This document shows, piece by piece, positions 39,863 through 49,393 of a stretch of 64,000 bases of DNA (within the stretch, counting starts at the first letter, position 1; every line of letters begins with the position of its first letter). The position numbers and the translations under genes are program-made. The notes beneath the pieces were generated by a model. That model searched no databases and had not been told where the DNA came from. It was given only the letters and a program-made list of their open reading frames with translations. Origin of the DNA: Mucispirillum schaedleri ASF457 (GTDB taxonomy: Bacteria; Chrysiogenota; Deferribacteres; Deferribacterales; Mucispirillaceae); assembly GCF_000487995.2 (NCBI RefSeq), contig NZ_CP097562.1, positions 1,609,001 through 1,673,000 of the forward strand, read 5' to 3'.

Positions 39863-41065
39863 ATGATTATTAGAAAAGAATATATTGATTATCTTATAAA
39901 ATTTAAAGATATGGAATTAATAAAAGTAGTTACTGGAGTAAGACGGTGTGGTAAGTCAACTTTATTTATACAGTATATAGACTATCTTAAACAGAATAGC
40001 ATAAATGATGACCATATAGTTTTTATTAACATGGAAGATATGAAGTATGAAGAGTTAAGTGATTATAAAAATCTATATAATTATATTAATGAAAAGATAG
40101 TAGATAATGGAAAATATTATATTTTATTAGATGAAATACAAAATGTAGATAAATATGAAAAAGTGATAGACAGCTTATTAATAAAAGGTAATTGTGATAT
40201 ATATATTACAGGCTCCAATGCTTATATGTTGTCTGGAGAATTAGCTACTTTATTAAGTGGAAGATACATTGAAATTAAAATGCTTCCTTTTTCATTTAAA
40301 GAATATGTTTCATATCATAAAAATGATAATAATGGATATGAAGATTTATTTAATAAGTATATAAATAGTTCATCGTTTCCATACAGCATTTATTTTAAAG
40401 AAGAAATCATACTTACTAACTATTTGGAAGATATATATAATTCTATTATAATAAAAGATATATCAATGCGGATACAAAAAATAGATATATCACTTTTAAA
40501 CAGGATTGTTAAATTTATGTTTGACAGTGTTGGAAGTATGCTTTCTATTAATAATATTGCAAATAAACTTACATCAAGCGGATATAAAATAGATAATAAA
40601 ACTGTCAGCAAATATCTTAAATTATTAACAGATAGTATGCTTTTTTATAAAGTGGAAAGGTATAATGTTAAAGGAAAAAATATATTATCATCACTGGAAA
40701 AATATTATGCAGTTGACATTGGTATAAGAAATATTAAACTAGGAAGAAGATATTCAGATTTAGGTCATATTATAGAAAATATAGTATTTTTAGAGCTGAT
40801 AAGAAGAAAATATGAAGTATATATTGGTTTTATTCAGGATGGTGAAATTGATTTTGCTGCCTTTAAAAATGGAAATATAGAATATTATCAGGTTACTTTA
40901 TCCCTTATTGATAAAAATGTTATGGAAAGAGAAACAAAAAGCCTTAAAAACATACATGATAATTACCCAAAATATATATTAACTCTTGATAAAATAGGCA
41001 CAAATACTAATATTGATGGTATCAGGCATATTAATCTTATAGACTGGCTGTTAGAAATGTATTAA
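39863..41065 (+). CDS. AAA-family ATPase with DUF4143 domain
   Basis: This is a 400-residue protein of the AAA_14/DUF4143 type. Walker A is VRRCGKSTLF and Walker B is YYILLDEIQN, followed by the sensor-like DIYITGSNAYMLSGELATLLSGRYIEIKMLPFSFKEY, a signature of this family. The C-terminal DUF4143 half (about 200-400) includes a winged-helix-like region and the nuclease-like block GEIDFAAFKNGNIEYYQV. Cellular function is unknown for the family as a whole; members are often scattered by transfer. It is monocistronic, behind two palindromes. Confidence 0.88.
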   Translation: MIIRKEYIDYLIKFKDMELIKVVTGVRRCGKSTLFIQYIDYLKQNSINDDHIVFINMEDMKYEELSDYKNLYNYINEKIVDNGKYYILLDEIQNVDKYEKVIDSLLIKGNCDIYITGSNAYMLSGELATLLSGRYIEIKMLPFSFKEYVSYHKNDNNGYEDLFNKYINSSSFPYSIYFKEEIILTNYLEDIYNSIIIKDISMRIQKIDISLLNRIVKFMFDSVGSMLSINNIANKLTSSGYKIDNKTVSKYLKLLTDSMLFYKVERYNVKGKNILSSLEKYYAVDIGIRNIKLGRRYSDLGHIIENIVFLELIRRKYEVYIGFIQDGEIDFAAFKNGNIEYYQVTLSLIDKNVMERETKSLKNIHDNYPKYILTLDKIGTNTNIDGIRHINLIDWLLEMY

Positions 41066-41161
41066 ATAGTCAAACTTCATAAAAAATAACAATATTAATC
41101 ATATTTTTTACTGTAATAAAATAACAGGTTGATAAAATATATCTAAAAATATATAAAACAC

Positions 41162-41190
41162 TTGAAAAATTTTACACTAGCATATATAAG
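41162..41190 (+). promoter_or_regulatory. Predicted promoter of glyS
   Basis: TTGAAA (41162-41167), 17 bases, TATAAG (41185-41190). It lies about 110 bases before glyS. Confidence 0.5.
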
Positions 41191-41298
41191 TATAGTTTAG
41201 AGTATATTATAAAAATGCGATAAATTTTTATTTTTTTATGCTTAATCAGTAGTTTTTATTATACTGTTATTATATTATTATGTAAAAGAGGATTGTTT

Positions 41299-43368
41299 AT
41301 GCCTTCATATTTACTAGAGATTGGCTGCGAAGAAATACCAGCAGCATTTATTCCATCATCTTCTAAATATCTGCTTGATGAATGGACAAAAAGGCTTTCA
41401 GCTTTAAATTTACCATTTTCATCAATAGAGTCTGGTGGCACACCACGAAGGCTGTATGTAAATATAGAAGGTCTGCCTGTTTCGCAGGTTGATAAAACTG
41501 AAATTATTATGGGTCCGCCAGCTAATATTGCATTTAACAGTGATGGCTCACTAACTGAAGCTGCTAAAAAATTTGCAGCTTCTAAAGGGATAAATGAAAG
41601 CTCATTAAAAAAAGTAACTACTCAAAAAGGCGACTATTTACAGGGCGAGAAAACAACAGGCGGTGAAAATACTGTTGCTTTACTGCTTAAAACTGCACCT
41701 GAAATTATTAAAAGCATACCTTTTCCAAAATCTATGAAGTGGGGAGATAATGATTTTAAATTTGTCCGCCCTATTCACTCTATTTTGTCTGTTTATGATG
41801 AGAAAGCCCTTGTTTTTGAAACTTATGGCATTACTGCTTCAAATATAACTTATGGACACAGGTTTTTAGCTCCTGATAAAATTGAAGTAAAAAGTGTTGC
41901 AGAATATAAAGAAAAACTAGAAAATGCTTATGTTTATGTTGATACAGAAACTAGAAGAAAAATTATTCTTTCCCAAATAAAAGAAATAGAAGCAAAAGAA
42001 AATATTACAGTAGAAACTGATGATGAGCTTTTAAATACAGTATCTGATTTAGTGGAATATCCTTATGCAATACTTGGCTCTTTTGAAGATTCATATTTAA
42101 CACTTCCAGAAGAAGTGCTTATTACTTCTATGAAAATACATCAAAAATATTTTCCTGTTAGAAACAGTAATGACAGGCTTATTAATAAATTTGTTGGTAT
42201 TGCTAATATTAAATCCCCTAATGGTGATGGAACTATCAGGCAGGGTTATGAAAGAGTGCTGAGAGCAAGGCTTAATGATGCATTATTTTTCTTTAATAAT
42301 GATAAAAAAGTAAAGCTGGAAGAAAGAGCAGAGCAGCTTAAAAAAGTTGTTTATCAGGAAAAACTTGGCACAAGCTATGAAAAAATGGAAAGGTTTAAAG
42401 CTGTTGCTGGATTTTTAGCAGAAAAATTATGCAGTGATAAAAAAGAAAGTGTAGAAAAAACTGCATATCTTTGCAAAGCTGACCTTTTAAGTGAAATGGT
42501 TTATGAATTTCCAGAGCTGCAGGGTATAATGGGCTATTATTATGCTAAACATGAAGGTTTAGATGATGATATTGCCTGTGGTATAAAGGAACACTATCTT
42601 CCTAAATTTTCAGGTGATGTTCTTCCAGAAACAGAAACAGGCAGGCTTACTTCTATTGCTGATAAAATAGATACTATTGCAGGTGTTTTTGCTGCCGGTA
42701 TGAAGCCAACAGGCAATTTAGACCCTTATGGATTAAGAAGAAATGCTATAGGCATTATTTCTATCATTGAGCAGGCAGGTTATAGAATAGAATTAAAAGA
42801 TATTATAAATATTTCGTTTGATAAATTAAGCTCACATCTTGATTTTGATAAAAATAGTGTAATGAAAGAAGTATTATCTTTTATTAACCTTAGATATAGA
42901 CAGATGCTTGTATCAAAAGATATTGTGGCATCAGATGTTTTTGATGCAGTATGTGATAAATCAAGCGATATTTTAAAAACATTAAACCTTGCAAAAGTAT
43001 TGACAAATGCAAGATATACTGATGATTTCCAGACTATTGCTCAAGCATTTAAAAGGATTAACAATATATTAAAGAAAAATAACTGGGAAAAAGAAGAATT
43101 TTCTGATGAACTTTTACAGACTGAAGAAGAAAAAGCTCTTGGCAGTTTGATAAGAAACCAGAATATGCAGGCTCTTTTAGATGAAGAAAAAAATTATGCA
43201 ACACTTGATGAGCTTATGAAGTTTGCTCCAGCTGTTGACAATTTTTTTGAAAAAGTTATGGTAATGGCAGAAGATACAAAAATAAGAGAAAACAGGCTTG
43301 GTTTAATAGCATGCCTTAGGAAAGTATTTTTAATTATTGGTGATTTAGGTGCAATAGCTGCTAAATAA
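41299..43368 (+). CDS. glyS: Glycyl-tRNA synthetase beta subunit
   Basis: This is the beta subunit of the alpha2-beta2 bacterial glycyl-tRNA synthetase, involved in tRNA binding. It begins MPSYLLEIGCEEIPAAFIPSS, the family N terminus, so ATG 41299 (AAGAGG at 41285-41290) is better than TTG 41293. Other landmarks are GGTPRRLYV, the MKWG...FVRPIHSI block, and HQKYFPVRN. About 689 residues, normal length. The alpha-subunit gene glyQ, usually adjacent, is not in the window and must be elsewhere. Confidence 0.95.
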   Translation: MPSYLLEIGCEEIPAAFIPSSSKYLLDEWTKRLSALNLPFSSIESGGTPRRLYVNIEGLPVSQVDKTEIIMGPPANIAFNSDGSLTEAAKKFAASKGINESSLKKVTTQKGDYLQGEKTTGGENTVALLLKTAPEIIKSIPFPKSMKWGDNDFKFVRPIHSILSVYDEKALVFETYGITASNITYGHRFLAPDKIEVKSVAEYKEKLENAYVYVDTETRRKIILSQIKEIEAKENITVETDDELLNTVSDLVEYPYAILGSFEDSYLTLPEEVLITSMKIHQKYFPVRNSNDRLINKFVGIANIKSPNGDGTIRQGYERVLRARLNDALFFFNNDKKVKLEERAEQLKKVVYQEKLGTSYEKMERFKAVAGFLAEKLCSDKKESVEKTAYLCKADLLSEMVYEFPELQGIMGYYYAKHEGLDDDIACGIKEHYLPKFSGDVLPETETGRLTSIADKIDTIAGVFAAGMKPTGNLDPYGLRRNAIGIISIIEQAGYRIELKDIINISFDKLSSHLDFDKNSVMKEVLSFINLRYRQMLVSKDIVASDVFDAVCDKSSDILKTLNLAKVLTNARYTDDFQTIAQAFKRINNILKKNNWEKEEFSDELLQTEEEKALGSLIRNQNMQALLDEEKNYATLDELMKFAPAVDNFFEKVMVMAEDTKIRENRLGLIACLRKVFLIIGDLGAIAAK

Positions 43369-43402
43369 ATAAATTTCAGCCTTAAAATATTTGAGGTGCA
43401 GT

Positions 43403-44860
43403 ATGAAACTGATTGAAATTATTAACAAACGCTGTAATTGTAAAGTAATCCATGTTGTTATAAAAAGCAAAATTGGAGAAAGAGTTGCATACAGAAATGT
43501 TTGTGAAGATAATTCTAAAGAATATATCCACCGTATCCATTCAGGCAGTATGGAATTGGAGATAAAGTATTCTGCAGATAAAGAATTATCAGATGAAGCT
43601 GTCAGCTTGCTTACAGATTTAATTGATGTTTATGTGGAAAACAGAGCTGCATGGGAAATTGACGAACATGTTTCAAAAAGCCCAGATATATATGCAGGAA
43701 GAGCCACTCTTGATGAGATGGTAAAAGTTGCAACAAATGCACTTGTGTATTCAAGCCTTTTTGATAAAGCAGCAGTTATGTTTTTTAATGAAAGACTTAT
43801 GGAGCTGCGTGGTATATATATGATAGGTATACCGCCGTATACAGAAGAACAGGTAAAAGCATTTAGAAATAAGCGGGTGCCTGTGGAGCAATCTATTATA
43901 AAGAAGCTGCAGGAATATAATCAGTATCCAGACGATATTGAGATGCATTTAGAGCTGGAAGATAAAATTTTCAGCTCAATAGACAATGTAAAATTATCAA
44001 ATCCGCTTATTATTGCACCAATGATGACTGGTAATAAAATATATGGCATATTAATTACATATTCAAATAATAAGTATACTAATACCCATATATTCACTAC
44101 TCGCTCAACTGCACGGCTTTTAAATACTATGATGATGGCTGCTATCTCTAACCAGAAATATGAATACACAACATCATTTTATAAAGAAATAGAATCTGAA
44201 ATGCGTAATAAGCAAAGTCTTGTTACTCTTGGAAACTATGTGGCAACTATTGCCCATGAAGTAAAAAATCCGCTTATTTCTATCGGCGGTTTTGCAAAAC
44301 GGCTTATGAAAGCTGTTACAAATGAAGATTTAAAGCGTATGGCAGGCATTATCGCTGCAGAATCTATCAGATTAGAGCATTTAACGGAAGATATTCTTTC
44401 TTTTTCAAGAAAACGACCACCTAAAAAAGAAAAAATACTGCTTAAAAAGCTTTTTAGTGAGATTAAGCCATTGTTTGAGACAAGAATGGCAGAGCATAAT
44501 TTTAAAATGAATATTGATATTCCTGATGATGCTTATATTTATGCAGATATTGACCAGATAAAACAGGTAATTGTCAATTTAATAACAAATGCTATGAATG
44601 TAATGGAAAATGATGGAACAGTTGCTGTTAATTTTCAGGAAAAAGATGGCAAAACAAATATTATGATTTCAGACAGTGGGCCGGGAATACCACTTGAAGT
44701 TATGCCTAATTTATTTAAGCCGTTTTTTACTACATCAAATTCTGGGACAGGTTTAGGTCTGCCAATAAGTAGAAAAATATTAAATAATCATAATGGTGAT
44801 TTAACAGTATATAACAGTAAAAATGGTGCTGTTTTTACTATTATACTGCCAGTGGAGTAG
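43403..44860 (+). CDS. Soluble sensor histidine kinase with GAF-like domain
   Basis: This protein of about 485 residues has no transmembrane helix. The N-terminal 100 residues are unassigned. A GAF-like domain (about 100-255) follows, then HisKA with the phospho-His in TIAHEVKNPLISIGGFAKRL (about 295) and HATPase with NLITNAMNV, DSGPGIP and GTGLGLPISRKIL. This NtrB-like kinase type often phosphorylates a sigma-54 activator, but no response regulator is adjacent. Six bases separate it from the radical SAM gene. ATG 43403 with GAGG upstream is preferred to TTG 43391. Confidence 0.88.
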   Translation: MKLIEIINKRCNCKVIHVVIKSKIGERVAYRNVCEDNSKEYIHRIHSGSMELEIKYSADKELSDEAVSLLTDLIDVYVENRAAWEIDEHVSKSPDIYAGRATLDEMVKVATNALVYSSLFDKAAVMFFNERLMELRGIYMIGIPPYTEEQVKAFRNKRVPVEQSIIKKLQEYNQYPDDIEMHLELEDKIFSSIDNVKLSNPLIIAPMMTGNKIYGILITYSNNKYTNTHIFTTRSTARLLNTMMMAAISNQKYEYTTSFYKEIESEMRNKQSLVTLGNYVATIAHEVKNPLISIGGFAKRLMKAVTNEDLKRMAGIIAAESIRLEHLTEDILSFSRKRPPKKEKILLKKLFSEIKPLFETRMAEHNFKMNIDIPDDAYIYADIDQIKQVIVNLITNAMNVMENDGTVAVNFQEKDGKTNIMISDSGPGIPLEVMPNLFKPFFTTSNSGTGLGLPISRKILNNHNGDLTVYNSKNGAVFTIILPVE

Positions 44861-44866
44861 GTTAAA

Positions 44867-46195
44867 GTGGTATACACAATTACTAAAGATAATATTGATG
44901 ATTTAAAAAATAATGGCTTAAAAGCTGATGCAAAAAGATATATAGAGCAGTATGAAAACTTTTTAGAATATATAAAAGAAAGCGGAGCAGGTATATCCAG
45001 CAAAGATTATTCTAAAAAAGAGCAGGAACTTTTAAAAAAGCTGGAAGAAAAAGGTGCTAAAATATGCAACAGTGGCAAAAGTGTTGTAATTAATGCAGTA
45101 TCCCCATCATGTGAGCACTGCCATACTGGTATAGGCTCTGCAACTTATATTCTTACTTTAAAATGCAACCGTGACTGTTTTTTCTGCACTAATAAAAATC
45201 AGGCAGATTATGCAGCAGGTGTTAATAAAGTATATGATATTATATCAGAATTTAAAACTCATTTAGGGTATTATAAAAAAATGAAATCTGTTGGTATAAC
45301 TGGCGGCGAACCGTTATTATACCCAGAAAAATGTATACAGTTTTTAAAAGAAGTTAAAAAATCAGATAAAACAATTCAAACAAGAATATATACAAATGGG
45401 GATTTAGTTACTGAAGAAATGCTTAAATCATTAAAAGATGCAGGACTTGATGAAATCCGCTTTGGCTTAAAACCAGATGAAAATGGCAAAGTAGACCAAA
45501 AAAGCCTTGATAATTTAGCATTATCAGTAAAATATATAAAACGCACAATGGTAGAAATGCCTTTAACACTTGGAAAAGTAAAAGAAATGGAAGAGCTGAT
45601 GATGGCTCTTGATAAAACAGGTATATTTGGCATAAATATATTAGAGTTTTTATACCCTTATGTGCATCCAGATGAATATAAAAGCAAAGGATATGAAGTT
45701 ACAAAAAGACCATATAAAATTCTTTATCCTTATACTTATGCAGGCGGTGTGCCGATTGCTGGCAGCAGCATAGAATGCTTGGAAGTAATGCTATACTCTC
45801 TTGAAAATAATGTAAAAATGGGTATGCACTACTGCAGCCTTGAAAATAAATTAACTTCACAGCTTTATCAAAGCAATCATCATATTAAAATGAGTGAAAT
45901 AGAATATTTTTCTGAAAAAGATTTCTTTTTGAAAACAGCAAAAGGATATGGAGATGATGCTGCTAAAATAAAAGAAGTGCTTGATGTAAATAAAATAGAC
46001 CACTATATGTATGATACATCAAATAAAGTCATAGAATTTTCACCAACATATATTACTTTGTTAAAAGACTATGATATGGAACTGGGGCTTACTTATTTAG
46101 CTGTTGATTTTGATGAAGAATATGGCAGAAAAGTATTAAGAGAATATCAGATAAATAGAGTAGAGCCTAAAACTTTTGAATTATCTGATATTTAA
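44867..46195 (+). CDS. Radical SAM protein of unknown substrate
   Basis: This is a 442-residue enzyme. The radical SAM [4Fe-4S] motif is LKCNRDCFFCTN (CxxxCxxC, about 102-109). The SAM-binding GGEPLL follows about 40 residues later. An additional CxxC (SCEHCHTG) sits just before the motif, and further Cys residues (IECLE, HYCSLEN) lie in the C-terminal half and could bind an auxiliary cluster. A helical N terminus (about 1-70) precedes the core. Start is GTG. It lies between a histidine kinase and a polyferredoxin gene, which could supply electrons. I do not recognise the family. Confidence 0.85.
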   Translation: MVYTITKDNIDDLKNNGLKADAKRYIEQYENFLEYIKESGAGISSKDYSKKEQELLKKLEEKGAKICNSGKSVVINAVSPSCEHCHTGIGSATYILTLKCNRDCFFCTNKNQADYAAGVNKVYDIISEFKTHLGYYKKMKSVGITGGEPLLYPEKCIQFLKEVKKSDKTIQTRIYTNGDLVTEEMLKSLKDAGLDEIRFGLKPDENGKVDQKSLDNLALSVKYIKRTMVEMPLTLGKVKEMEELMMALDKTGIFGINILEFLYPYVHPDEYKSKGYEVTKRPYKILYPYTYAGGVPIAGSSIECLEVMLYSLENNVKMGMHYCSLENKLTSQLYQSNHHIKMSEIEYFSEKDFFLKTAKGYGDDAAKIKEVLDVNKIDHYMYDTSNKVIEFSPTYITLLKDYDMELGLTYLAVDFDEEYGRKVLREYQINRVEPKTFELSDI

Positions 46196-46227
46196 TAATA
46201 TATTTTGCTTTAAATACAGGTGGTATA

Positions 46228-47346
46228 TTGTTTAATAAAATAGATATTGCAAATATGGTGTTTGAGGGGGTATCTCGTTCTATTTCTATTGCCCCTAAAT
46301 TCTGCTCTAAAATAAAACACAAAAGCTCACCATGTATAATATGTTATTCTTTATGTCCTGCTGAGGCAGTAACTATTGGCGGACCGGGGGAGACTATAAA
46401 AGTAGACTGGGATAAATGCACAGGCTGTGGAATATGTGTAAGCCAGTGTCCTGCTCAGGTATTCAGACTCCGCCATGGCGGGTATAGAAAATTTATTGAT
46501 AATTTAAGCCGAAGTATTACTTCTCGCGGTGATTTAGTTATCACATGCAGTGATAATCCTGCTTACAGCAGACAGACTGCAGTTGTAGATTGTGCAGGCA
46601 TATTTAATGTGGTAGATTTTATTGTGCTTTATCTGCATGGAGCTTCCCGCATAACTATAAAATACGGGCTTTGTATGGAATGTCCGTCTAAAAACGGCAG
46701 GCAGATTTTAGAGCAGGAAATAAAACTTTTAGAGCAGTTAAAAACTATATTTGAAGACTTAAATGATTTAGAAATAATATATGAATCTGATAACATATGC
46801 ATAATATTTCCAAAACAGCTTCCTATTATTCAGCCGAAAGAAGAAGAAAAACCAAACCCAACAGTAAACAGGCGTGGGATGTTTAATTTTTTTAAAAATA
46901 CACTGCAGGAAAGTATTTTAAAAAGTGCAGATATGATTACTGTGGAAAATTTAGAAGACAGGACTAAAATAGATTTTTCCCATGAAGAAACAGCAAGAAG
47001 AAAAATATTTTTAGACAGTATAATGTCTTTGGGCAGAATAAAACGATTAGATGTTGAAACTAATAATTTATTTAATAATATTGTAATAGATGAAACATGT
47101 GTTTACTGCGGTATGTGTGCAAGATTTTGCAATACTGGTGCATTATATATAAATGATGAAAGAACTGAAATCACATTTAATCCATCAAAATGTATATCAT
47201 GCAGGCTGTGCGAAAGGGCATGCTATCATAATAAGCTGCACTATAAAGATACATTAAACTTAAAAACATTTTTTCAAGATAATGTCCTTGTTTCAAGAAA
47301 CAGCGAAAGGATAACAATATCAGATATGAAAACATTTGATGTATAA
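46228..47346 (+). CDS. 4Fe-4S polyferredoxin-like protein
   Basis: This is a 372-residue protein with ferredoxin modules at both ends. N-terminal: PCIICYSLCPAEAV plus CTGCGICVSQCPAQVF. C-terminal: CVYCGMCARFCNTGAL plus CISCRLCERACYHNKL. The region between has a CxxC pair (MECPSK) and a charged linker. No signal peptide, so it is cytoplasmic. Start is TTG 46228 with AGGTGG upstream. It lies 32 bases after the radical SAM gene, suggesting a joint redox function, and ends one base from the convergent M24 peptidase gene with no terminator between. Confidence 0.82.
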   Translation: MFNKIDIANMVFEGVSRSISIAPKFCSKIKHKSSPCIICYSLCPAEAVTIGGPGETIKVDWDKCTGCGICVSQCPAQVFRLRHGGYRKFIDNLSRSITSRGDLVITCSDNPAYSRQTAVVDCAGIFNVVDFIVLYLHGASRITIKYGLCMECPSKNGRQILEQEIKLLEQLKTIFEDLNDLEIIYESDNICIIFPKQLPIIQPKEEEKPNPTVNRRGMFNFFKNTLQESILKSADMITVENLEDRTKIDFSHEETARRKIFLDSIMSLGRIKRLDVETNNLFNNIVIDETCVYCGMCARFCNTGALYINDERTEITFNPSKCISCRLCERACYHNKLHYKDTLNLKTFFQDNVLVSRNSERITISDMKTFDV

Positions 47347-47347
47347 G

Positions 47348-48550
47348 TTATAAATATTTACCAGCAACTATTACATCGTCAGCCTGCCCGTTAATAGATA
47401 CACCGCCTTCTGCTGTAACAATATATGTATGCTGCATACCTGTTACACCATAACCTTCTAATGATGAGAAAAATCCTAGATTTATTACCATATTTTCTAC
47501 AAGTGGTTTATCATTGTTTTTTGATATGATAGGAAATTCGTCAACAGCAAGTCCTGTTCCCCTGCCAAGATGTGTAAGAGTGCTATCTCCAAGCCCCATA
47601 AATGTGCCTTGTATTTCTGGATGAATATTATCCATAATTTCTGTATAAATATCGCTTGCTTTTGCTCCTGATTTTAAAATAAGGACTGCCAAATCTTTTA
47701 AAGTTTTGCAGTGCTCATGCTGTCTGCGGATATAGTCTATAAGGCTGTTAAAAGCATAGCAGTATGTGCATACTGAATGATAGCCGTTAACACCAAATAC
47801 TGATGGAATTGTAATTAAATCATTTTGTTTTAAGGTGATTTTACTGCTTCCAAAAAATGGGGAAGCAGCATATAACCCTGTTATACCTGCTGGAATATCA
47901 TATTTATAAATATTTAATGAACTTTCACCAAAAGCCACATTTACTGTTTGAAACTCCATACCAGCTCTTTCAAAGCGAACTATACCTTGATGTCCATTTT
48001 TCATAAATTCATTAAAAATAAGCAGAGCAGCATCACGCTCTGAAATATCTTCGGTTAAAAGCTCTGGCACTATATTTGTCATAATATCAGCATGTATTGC
48101 ACCTGCTTCTTTTAATATATCAAGCTCATACTTGCTTTTTACACTTCTGCACATATTCAGTGCCGTATCGCATGAATATATTTTGCCAAACTCAAATTGT
48201 GAATTAAATTCTTCTAAAAGTTTGATTGTTACAAAACTTTTGTCTACAAATGCAGGGAAGAAAACATTAAGTGCAAGCTCGTTTTTAATGTCCTGCAGTT
48301 CTTTATATGCCATAACTTTACAGTATCTTATTTCTTCGGCTGCTCTTTCTACACTTCTTTTTACAAAATATACAGGCTCTTCATCTCTTTGTATAAAAAG
48401 TATACCGTCCTGCATAGTGCCAGTGAAATAATAAATGTTTACAGGGTTAAATATAAAAATATACCGCCATGTATCATCAGCCATATCCATAAAAGTAGTA
48501 AATTTTTTAAGTCTGTTAATAAGTTCTGCACCGGGCACTTTTGAATACAT
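47348..48550 (-). CDS. M24-family peptidase-like protein (Xaa-Pro aminopeptidase fold)
   Basis: This protein of about 400 residues has the creatinase N-terminal domain (about 1-130, IFNPVNIYYFTGTMQDGILFI...VYFVKRSVERA) and a pita-bread peptidase domain. The usual M24 metal ligands (D, D, H, E, E) are only partly recognisable: the expected Asp pair region reads ITLKQNDLITIPSVFGVNGYHSVCTYCYAF, where the second Asp appears lost. A glycine-rich LGRGTGLAVDEFPII block remains. It may be a non-catalytic or altered homologue. ATG 48550 has GAGG upstream on the minus strand and is preferred to 48577. Confidence 0.75.
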   Translation of the reverse strand: MYSKVPGAELINRLKKFTTFMDMADDTWRYIFIFNPVNIYYFTGTMQDGILFIQRDEEPVYFVKRSVERAAEEIRYCKVMAYKELQDIKNELALNVFFPAFVDKSFVTIKLLEEFNSQFEFGKIYSCDTALNMCRSVKSKYELDILKEAGAIHADIMTNIVPELLTEDISERDAALLIFNEFMKNGHQGIVRFERAGMEFQTVNVAFGESSLNIYKYDIPAGITGLYAASPFFGSSKITLKQNDLITIPSVFGVNGYHSVCTYCYAFNSLIDYIRRQHEHCKTLKDLAVLILKSGAKASDIYTEIMDNIHPEIQGTFMGLGDSTLTHLGRGTGLAVDEFPIISKNNDKPLVENMVINLGFFSSLEGYGVTGMQHTYIVTAEGGVSINGQADDVIVAGKYL

Positions 48551-48577
48551 AAAAGCCTCACAAATAAAATGCTGCAT

Positions 48578-48832
48578 AAGAATAACATAAGCATATATAT
48601 TTTAAAAGCACAAAATTAAATAATATAAGGTAACTATTTTGTATTGTATAAATTCAAGCTGTATTTTGGTATGTAATTTTAATAGACAGAAGTATCTTAT
48701 AAAAACAATATATAAACTGCGACATTATGTCATTATAAGCGAATGCGAATAATATAATCTCTATTTATTCTGCTGTAATCACTTGCATATTCAAAAAAAT
48801 CTTTTTATTTTAATTTTATAAAAGTATAAATA
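48578..48832. other. Non-coding spacer between the M24 gene and the candidate sRNA
   Basis: AT-rich, with no credible reading frame. It probably holds the leader of the M24 gene (minus strand). I see no convincing promoter or repeat. Confidence 0.4.
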
Positions 48833-48862
48833 AAAACAGCAGGTGTGCCTGCCTGCTGTTTT
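48833..48862 (-). terminator. Strong intrinsic terminator ending the candidate sRNA
   Basis: AAAACAGCAGG and CCTGCTGTTTT form an 11-bp perfect stem with an 8-base loop. On the minus strand it runs into TTTTTATTTAT; the plus-strand T-run is shorter. Confidence 0.85.
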
Positions 48863-49012
48863 AATTGTGCAAAATATGGGAGAATTGTAAGAACGAATAA
48901 ATCTTACTATTTGAAAATGCTTATCACCAATAAGCCTGAGTGCTAAAAATCTTAACTAAACAACTCCTTATATAATAACTTATTTCGGCTTTTATTACTT
49001 TTTCCTGCCGAT
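48833..49012 (-). ncRNA. Candidate structured small RNA, about 180 nt
   Basis: On the minus strand a promoter (49018-49046) is followed by four possible hairpins. They pair GCCG/CGGC (49007-49010 with 48986-48989), a perfect 6-bp stem GCTTAT/ATAAGC (48919-48924 with 48930-48935), a perfect 6-bp stem GTAAGA/TCTTAC (48887-48892 with 48902-48907), and a strong terminator at 48833-48862. No open frame of more than about ten codons starts inside. It lies between xerC and the M24 gene, in their orientation. Size resembles 6S RNA, but I cannot show the 6S bulge structure. An attenuator leader for the M24 gene is the alternative. Confidence 0.5.
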
Positions 49013-49017
49013 GATTA

Positions 49018-49046
49018 TTAATACCATTATTGATAATAAAAGTCAA
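49018..49046 (-). promoter_or_regulatory. Predicted minus-strand promoter of the candidate sRNA
   Basis: On the minus strand TTGACT (complement of 49041-49046), 17 bases, TATTAA (complement of 49018-49023). Transcription would begin near 49012. Confidence 0.55.
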
Positions 49047-49393
49047 TAAAAATTTTAAAAAAAAGAAAAAAAGTTTGATATACAGCATAACTCATTAATA
49101 ATAAAATAGTTTTCATAAAAAATGTTTTTATAAATATTATTTGTAGATTATAGTTTTATATATCTTTAAGATAATAAAAATTTTTTAAACTATTAAATTA
49201 AGATAATAATAGAAAAATCCCACAAACATTTATTTATAGGATTTAGCATTTAGGATAAAGTATAATTTATTTAGGCTCTTGATTAGTATCTTTATAAACT
49301 CTTTTAACTTTTAGAAGCTTCTTTTAGTCTACGGGTTTATTTTATCATGGGTAGTGGTAAGTGTTTTTCTGAAAAATAGAGAAAAAATTTATT
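49047..49393. other. AT-rich non-coding region after xerC
   Basis: No reading frame or repeat is recognised. A hairpin AAATCC/GGATTT (49214-49245 region) followed by a T-run on the minus strand is a weak terminator candidate for the xerC-containing operon. Confidence 0.4.

Noticed and set aside
48863-49012. 6S RNA as a definite call for the candidate sRNA
   Set aside because: Size and promoter/terminator layout fit, but I could not pair the 5' and 3' ends or see the central bubble, so only a generic ncRNA is reported.
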